Shown: positions 13,893 to 18,699 of the stretch, in pieces
Layout: every line of letters starts with the position of its first letter
Numbering within the stretch: the first letter of the stretch is position 1
Assembly (NCBI GenBank): GCA_959018215.1
Contig: CAUEKL010000018.1
Span: 1-18,699, forward strand
Length of the DNA: 18,699 bases
Reading direction: 5' to 3'
DNA from: an uncultured Gemmiger sp.
Lineage (GTDB): Bacteria; Bacillota; Clostridia; Oscillospirales; Ruminococcaceae
Position numbers and translations under genes: made by a program
Notes under the pieces: generated by a model
The model's database searches: none
Told to the model about the DNA's origin: nothing
The model's input: only the letters and a program-made list of their open reading frames with translations

Positions 13893-14708
13893 TCACAACC
13901 TCTCCACAAACTTCCCGATCAGCTCATTCACTTCCTCCGGTGCATCGGTGTTGGCATTGTGTCTGGCTCCTGGGATCCACACCAGCGGGATGCCGGTGTT
14001 TTTGTGCCAGGCCTTGTTGTACCGGATGCAGGAACCGGCATGATCTTTTTCTCCGCAGATCAGCAGCGCCGGACAGGGAATTTTGTAGGGAAGGTCGGCT
14101 TCCATGGCTTCGGCCAGCATCCGCATCCCATGGCCTGACAGTCTGGCGTACCGTTCCTGGTCGCCGTCGTAGGTCATCATCATGGCGTGCATCAGGGCCT
14201 GTCCATAGGCGGAGGTAGCCACCCCTTTCGACCCGGTTTTCAGCAGGGACTTCCACGGGTAATGGCGATAGACCGGCTCCATCCGTTTCAGCAGCCACAG
14301 TTCGATGCCCGTCACATACTTTCGCTGCAGAGGGGCTGAATCAATGGCCACAAAGCCCTTCAGCTTCCGGGGAAACAATTCCGCATAGGCTTGTCCCACA
14401 TAGCCGCCCATGGACTGTCCCACGATCACCGGCTGGCACAGAGCTTCCCGGCAGAGAATCTCGTCCAGCCATCTTGCCTTGTCCATCAGGGAAAAGTTCA
14501 GCCGGAAGGGCCAGGAAGCGCCATGGCCGGGGGCGTCCCATACCAGCAGATTGTATTTCCCTTCGAAACAGACAATCTGTCTGTCAAACAGCCGGTGGTC
14601 AGCGGTCAGCCCCGGCAGAAAGACCAGGGTGATGGCTTCGGGGCCGCAGTCACGATTCACCCAGTAATGAATTTCCCCGCAGGGAGTTACATAGAGCTTT
14701 TCCTGCAT
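13893..14708 (-). CDS. Alpha/beta-fold hydrolase
   Basis: 271 residues from MQEKLYVTPC; GGAGG 8 nt upstream decides this start over one 12 codons earlier. Seen: the oxyanion strand LVFLPGLTADHRLFD, DAPGHGAS, the nucleophile elbow VGQSMGG (Ser99), the acid Asp222 in CGEKDHAG and His250 in IPGARHNANTD. This is a complete triad in the normal order, with a lid region at about 125-195 rich in Met and aromatic residues. No signal peptide, so it is cytosolic. The family covers esterases, lactonases, peptidases and haloperoxidase-like enzymes, and the substrate cannot be told. It is monocistronic, divergent from the response-regulator gene, with its own -10 (TATAAT, minus strand 14748-14743) and a terminator at 13761-13788. 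Confidence 0.87.
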   Translation of the reverse strand: MQEKLYVTPCGEIHYWVNRDCGPEAITLVFLPGLTADHRLFDRQIVCFEGKYNLLVWDAPGHGASWPFRLNFSLMDKARWLDEILCREALCQPVIVGQSMGGYVGQAYAELFPRKLKGFVAIDSAPLQRKYVTGIELWLLKRMEPVYRHYPWKSLLKTGSKGVATSAYGQALMHAMMMTYDGDQERYARLSGHGMRMLAEAMEADLPYKIPCPALLICGEKDHAGSCIRYNKAWHKNTGIPLVWIPGARHNANTDAPEEVNELIGKFVERL

Positions 14709-14742
14709 AGCTGTCACCTCCTGCGATTTCTGTTTTGCTTTC

Positions 14743-14748
14743 ATTATA
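14743..14748 (-). promoter_or_regulatory. Probable -10 element of the alpha/beta hydrolase gene
   Basis: A perfect TATAAT on the minus strand, about 35 nt before the start codon; the -35 region (CTGTGC at 17 nt) is poor, so the promoter may be weak or need an activator. Confidence 0.42.
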
Positions 14749-14838
14749 CAGCAGACCCGGGGAAAGCACAGCCCCCAGCATCCTGTTTATCGTCAATCAG
14801 CGCCGGAACCGTGCTGTCCACGCTTCCGGTGCCTTTTC

Positions 14839-14867
14839 TTGTATTGTCCTGCCGCGGACAGTATAAT
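14839..14867 (+). promoter_or_regulatory. Promoter with internal inverted repeat, two-component/ABC operon
   Basis: TTGTAT (14839-14844), 17-nt spacer, TATAAT (14862-14867). The spacer holds the inverted repeat TGTCC-N6-GGACA (14845-14860), a candidate operator for the response regulator encoded downstream. GAGGGAGG precedes the ATG at 14901. Confidence 0.62.
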
Positions 14868-14900
14868 AAAGCAAAACCATTCCAACTGAGGGAGGCAGCC

Positions 14901-15587
14901 ATGAAACGGATTTTCTTTGTGGAGGATGATGCCAGTCTGCGCAGCGGACTGACCTTTGCGCTGGAAAAGCAGGGCTATGCCGTGACGGCGGCCGCTACCA
15001 GAGCCGAGGCGGAATCTCTCTGGCGAGCGGACGCCTTTGACCTGGTGATCCTCGACGTATCCCTGCCCGACGGGTCGGGGTACGACCTCTGCCGCAAAAT
15101 CCGGCAGACCTCCCAGGTGCCGCTGATCTTTCTCACGGCTGCCGACGAGGAGACCGAGGTCATCATGGGGCTGGACCTGGGCGGGGACGACTACATCACC
15201 AAGCCCTTCAAGCTGGCGGTGTTCTTTTCCCGGGTGAATGCCCTTTTGCGGCGCAGCACCCGGTTCCCCCAAACCGACCGCCAGCTGGTTTCGGGCGGCA
15301 TCACGGTGGACCTGTTGCAGCAGACGGTGACGAGGAACGGCAGCCCCGTGGACCTGACGGCCACCGAGTACAAGCTGCTCTGTTTTCTCATGGAAAATCC
15401 GGGGCAGGTACTTTCCGCCGGCCAGATTCTCGGGCGGCTGTGGGACTGTGAGGAGCGGTACATCGACGGCAGCACCCTGACGGTCTACATCCGGCGGCTG
15501 CGGACCAAAATCGAGGAGGACCCCGCCCACCCCCAGAAGATTCTGACGGTGCGGGGCATGGGCTACAAATGGAGTGTGACGCCATGA
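14901..15587 (+). CDS. OmpR/PhoB-family response regulator
   Basis: 228 residues; the start has GAGGGAGG 6 nt upstream and the true family N-terminus MKRIFFVEDD. Seen: a receiver domain (1-118) with Glu8-Asp9-Asp10, phospho-acceptor Asp52 in VILDVSLPDGSG, Thr79 and Lys101 in DYITKPF; then a winged-helix effector domain (about 130-226) with LTATEYKLLCFLMEN and the recognition-helix region STLTVYIRRLRTKIEEDP. The gene overlaps the kinase by 4 nt and leads a regulator-kinase-ATPase-permease unit. Known: in Bce- and Vnc/Vex-type modules such regulators activate the ABC genes when the envelope is attacked. Autoregulation through the repeat at 14845-14860 is possible. Confidence 0.92.
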   Translation: MKRIFFVEDDASLRSGLTFALEKQGYAVTAAATRAEAESLWRADAFDLVILDVSLPDGSGYDLCRKIRQTSQVPLIFLTAADEETEVIMGLDLGGDDYITKPFKLAVFFSRVNALLRRSTRFPQTDRQLVSGGITVDLLQQTVTRNGSPVDLTATEYKLLCFLMENPGQVLSAGQILGRLWDCEERYIDGSTLTVYIRRLRTKIEEDPAHPQKILTVRGMGYKWSVTP

Positions 15588-16633
15588 ATTATGCCATGCG
15601 GATGCTGGCCAACCGGCACACCCGGCGGCTGTTCGGGGCCACAGCCGGGGCAGTGGTGCTGTTTACGGCGGCCGCTGCGGCGGCCGCGGTCTGGGGGCGG
15701 CCCCAAGCGGCGGCCCTGGTGGTAGGGGCAGGGGCCTGCCTGGCGCTTGTGCTGCTGGGCGGGCTCTATCTCTATTTCCGGAACCAGGAGCGGATTCTTG
15801 AGGAGGCGGTGGCCCAGGTGCAGGCGTATCTGGCGGGGAACACCGACGCCCGCCTGCCTTGCGAGGAGGAGGGGGAACTCTACCGCCTCTTTCAGGAGGT
15901 GAACTCTCTGGCGGCCATCCTCAACGCCCACGCCCAGCAGGAGAACGCTGCCCGGGTATTTTTAAAGGACACCCTCTCCAACATTTCCCACCAGCTGAAA
16001 ACACCCCTGGCCGCGCTGAACATCTATAACGGACTGCTCCAGCAGGAAGCAGAAAATCTGCCCGCCATCCGGGACTTTGCTCTCCGGTCCGAGCAGGAGC
16101 TGGACCGGATGGACGCGCTCGTACAGAACCTATTGAAAATGGCCAGACTGGACGCCGGCACCACCCCGCTGGAAAAGTCGGAGGAGCCGATGGCCAGGCT
16201 GATGGAAGCGGTCCGGCGGCAGTTTTCCTACCGGGCCAGGCAGGGGGGCAAGACACTGGAACTGGCGGGGGCGGATGACGTGACACTGGTCTGCGACCGG
16301 GTCTGGATGCTGGAAGCGGTAGGCAATCTCGTGAAAAACGCCCTGGACCACACCGAAGCCGGGGACACGGTAACCATCCAGTGGAAATCCTTTGCCTCCA
16401 CGGTGCAGATCACGGTGGCGGACACCGGCAGCGGCATCCACCCGGAGGATCTGCCCCACATCTTCAAGCGGTTTTACCGCAGCCGGTTTTCCAGGGACAA
16501 CCAGGGGGTAGGGTTGGGCCTGCCCCTGGCCAAGGCCATTGTGGAGGCCCACGACGGCACAATACAGGCCGAGAGTGAACTGGGCCGGGGAACCGTCTTT
16601 ACCCTGCGGTTCTGGATTCCTGCAAAATTGTAG
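15584..16633 (+). CDS. Sensor histidine kinase with two membrane helices and a minimal outside loop
   Basis: 349 residues; the ATG overlaps the regulator stop (ATGA), so translation is coupled. An upstream in-frame ATG at 15569 is inside the regulator and less likely. Seen: helices at about 16-37 (very Ala-rich) and 43-65 joined by only a few residues, a HAMP-like linker (about 66-120), the phosphorylated His136 in NISHQLKTPLAAL, and an ATPase domain with NLVKNALDHT, DTGSGIHPEDL and GVGLGLPLAKAI. The near-absent external loop marks it as intramembrane-sensing type. Known: such kinases rely on a partner ABC permease to detect the stimulus, which agrees with the adjacent FtsX-like transporter. 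Confidence 0.9.
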   Translation: MNYAMRMLANRHTRRLFGATAGAVVLFTAAAAAAAVWGRPQAAALVVGAGACLALVLLGGLYLYFRNQERILEEAVAQVQAYLAGNTDARLPCEEEGELYRLFQEVNSLAAILNAHAQQENAARVFLKDTLSNISHQLKTPLAALNIYNGLLQQEAENLPAIRDFALRSEQELDRMDALVQNLLKMARLDAGTTPLEKSEEPMARLMEAVRRQFSYRARQGGKTLELAGADDVTLVCDRVWMLEAVGNLVKNALDHTEAGDTVTIQWKSFASTVQITVADTGSGIHPEDLPHIFKRFYRSRFSRDNQGVGLGLPLAKAIVEAHDGTIQAESELGRGTVFTLRFWIPAKL

Positions 16634-16656
16634 GGAAAACGTCGGGTGCCTGTAAG

Positions 16657-16680
16657 CTGGGGGTGGTACACTATCCCCAG
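16657..16680 (+). other. Inverted repeat in the kinase-ATPase gap
   Basis: CTGGGG (16657-16662) and CCCCAG (16675-16680) bracket TACACTAT in the only real gap (73 nt) of this operon. It could be an operator at an internal promoter for the transporter or a weak attenuator; no good -35 is visible. Confidence 0.35.
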
Positions 16681-16706
16681 TTTCCAAGAAAGAGGTGTCT
16701 GGCACA

Positions 16707-17386
<680 letters not shown>

Positions 17387-17390
<4 letters not shown>

Positions 17391-18699
17391 AGAGCTATCT
17401 GGGCCTGATTCCTCTTTCCGCCAGGGTGCGCCGCCGCCAGAACCGGATGACGGTGCTTTGCATCCTTATGGCGGTGCTGCTGGTGACGGCTATCTTCAGC
17501 ATGGCGGATATGGCCATCCGGATGGAGAAAGGCCGCGTCATTGAGGAGCACGGCCACTGGCACGCCATGCTCAGATCCCTGCCCGAGGAAACCGCCGACG
17601 CCGTCACCGCCGAACCCGAGGTGAAAGCGTGGTCCCGGTACGACGGGCTGAACTTCTCCCTGGCGGAGGACTACACCATGGACGGCAAGCCCTGCGTGGT
17701 GGTGGGTGGCGACGAGGCCATCCTGACCGAGATTTACGACGATCTGGCCGAGGGGCACTTCCCGCAATCCCCGGACGAAATCCTTCTCTCCCGGCGGGCC
17801 AAGGCGATGCTCTCGGTAGAGGTGGGGGACCAGGTCACCCTTCACACCCCGGCGGGGGCGTTCGTCTATACCATTTCCGGCTTCGGCGCCGATGTGACCA
17901 TCAGCAGCGACGCCAGCGTGGTGGGGGCGGTCCTCAACTGGGATGCCTTTGCAACCCTGGCCGACGCCCAAGGGTACACCATGGCCCCGGTCTGGTTTGT
18001 GCGTCTGCAGGACGGCGCCAACGCCCGCAAGGTGCTGGACCGGTGGCGGCAGCAGTACGGCCTTACCGACGAGACCCTCTCGGAGAATACCGCCCTGCTG
18101 GGACTTTCCGGCTTCAGCAGCGATTCCTATGTGATGGGAATGTACCTGGTGGCCGCCGTCCTCTTTGTGCTGGTGCTGGCGGCGGGGGTCTTTATGATTG
18201 CGGGCAGCCTGAACAGCCAGACCGCCCAGCGCACCCAATTTTACGGGATGCTGCGCTGTATCGGCGCCAGCAAGGCCCAGATCATGCACCTGGTCCGGTG
18301 GGAGGCCCTCTACTGGTGCAGGACCGCCGTGCCCCTGGGGGTGGGGTTGGGCATCCTGCTCACCTGGGGACTCTGTGCCCTGCTGCGGTTTGGCGCCGGG
18401 TCTGAGTTTGTCAAAATTCCCCTCTTCGCCGTCAGCCCGGTGGGCATCCTCTGCGGTGTGGTGGTGGGGGTACTCACCGTGCTGCTCTCCTCCCTGGCAC
18501 CGGCCCGGCGGGCCGCAGGTGTCAGCCCGGTGGCGGCGGTCAGCGGCAACGATGGCCGGGGCAGCCGCGCCGCGCGGCCTATGCGCCGGACGGGCCGCCG
18601 TGTGGAAGTTGCCTTAGGCATCCACCATGCGGTGGAATCCCGCAAAAACCTGCTGCTCATGACCGGCTCCTTCGCCCTGAGCATCCTGCTGATCCTCGC
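17387..18699 (+). CDS. FtsX/MacB-like ABC transporter permease (3' end outside window)
   Basis: Open from the ATG at 17387 to the window edge, 437 codons with no stop; GGGAGG is upstream and the ATGA overlap couples it to the ATPase. Seen: one N-terminal helix (about 21-42), an extracytoplasmic domain of about 200 residues of MacB_PCD type, then helices at about 248-275, 308-335 and 348-372 forming an FtsX domain (with GMLRCIGASKAQIMHLV, a classic FtsX cytoplasmic loop, and PARRAAGVSPVAAV). The visible end starts another helix (LLLMTGSFALSILLIL), suggesting a second FtsX repeat. It differs from classic BceB, which puts its large outer domain late in the protein, and is closer to Vex/MacB-like permeases. 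Substrate unknown; peptide defence or envelope stress is the likely theme. Confidence 0.9.

Noticed and set aside
13743..14138. Plus-strand open frames around the hydrolase terminator
   Set aside because: They run through a terminator hairpin and then antisense to the alpha/beta hydrolase; no family resemblance.
17629..18405. Plus-strand frame of 258 codons within the permease gene
   Set aside because: It is out of frame with the permease, which reads continuously from 17387 to the edge with membrane helices and FtsX motifs.

Overview
The window reads as chromosomal DNA of a GC-rich Gram-positive anaerobe. The best guess is a gut Clostridia member of the Oscillospiraceae (Faecalibacterium / Gemmiger / Subdoligranulum-like). 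This rests on strong Shine-Dalgarno sites before most genes, the LytTR/GHKL and short-sensor kinase/ABC modules, the glycoside hydrolases, and IS3/IS200 elements of Firmicutes type. The taxon is inferred; no rRNA or marker gene is present.

Layout. (1) 1-2012, plus strand: the 3' end of a Wadjet type II anti-plasmid locus, with the C-terminal ATPase part of JetC (TIGR02680) overlapping by 4 nt a complete JetD Toprim nuclease (TIGR02679). (2) About 2040-2820: an AT-richer remnant of an IS3-family element with orfA only, abutting jetD. (3) 3034-10533, minus strand: a glycan-active cluster. It holds a membrane-tethered GH3 enzyme with reversed domain order, a small membrane protein, an SGNH/GDSL hydrolase, a cytoplasmic GH2 beta-glycosidase and a GtrA-like membrane protein. 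Three junctions are overlapping or tightly spaced; a 207-nt gap separates the SGNH gene from the GH2-GtrA pair. (4) 10903-12953, plus strand: a divergent LytTR response regulator and GHKL sensor kinase (AgrA/AgrC-like, no peptide gene beside them), with a strong promoter and a terminator. (5) About 13055-13760: an IS200-type element with tnpA only, structured UTRs and palindromic ends, lying between the terminators of two convergent units. (6) 13893-14708, minus strand: a lone alpha/beta hydrolase. (7) 14901-18699, plus strand: an OmpR-type regulator, a short-loop histidine kinase, an ABC ATPase and an FtsX-like permease that runs off the edge. This is a two-component/ABC module of the Bce/Vnc-Vex kind.

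How the parts may work together. The GH3, SGNH and GH2 enzymes probably process an external or cell-envelope glycan in steps: surface GH3 and SGNH deacylation outside, GH2 inside, with GtrA possibly handling lipid-linked sugars. The divergent LytTR system is the nearest candidate regulator. The last module probably senses and responds to an envelope stress such as a peptide antibiotic. The less ordinary material is the reversed, doubly anchored GH3 and its neighbours, and the UTR architecture of the IS200 copy. No wholly new system can be proven from sequence alone.
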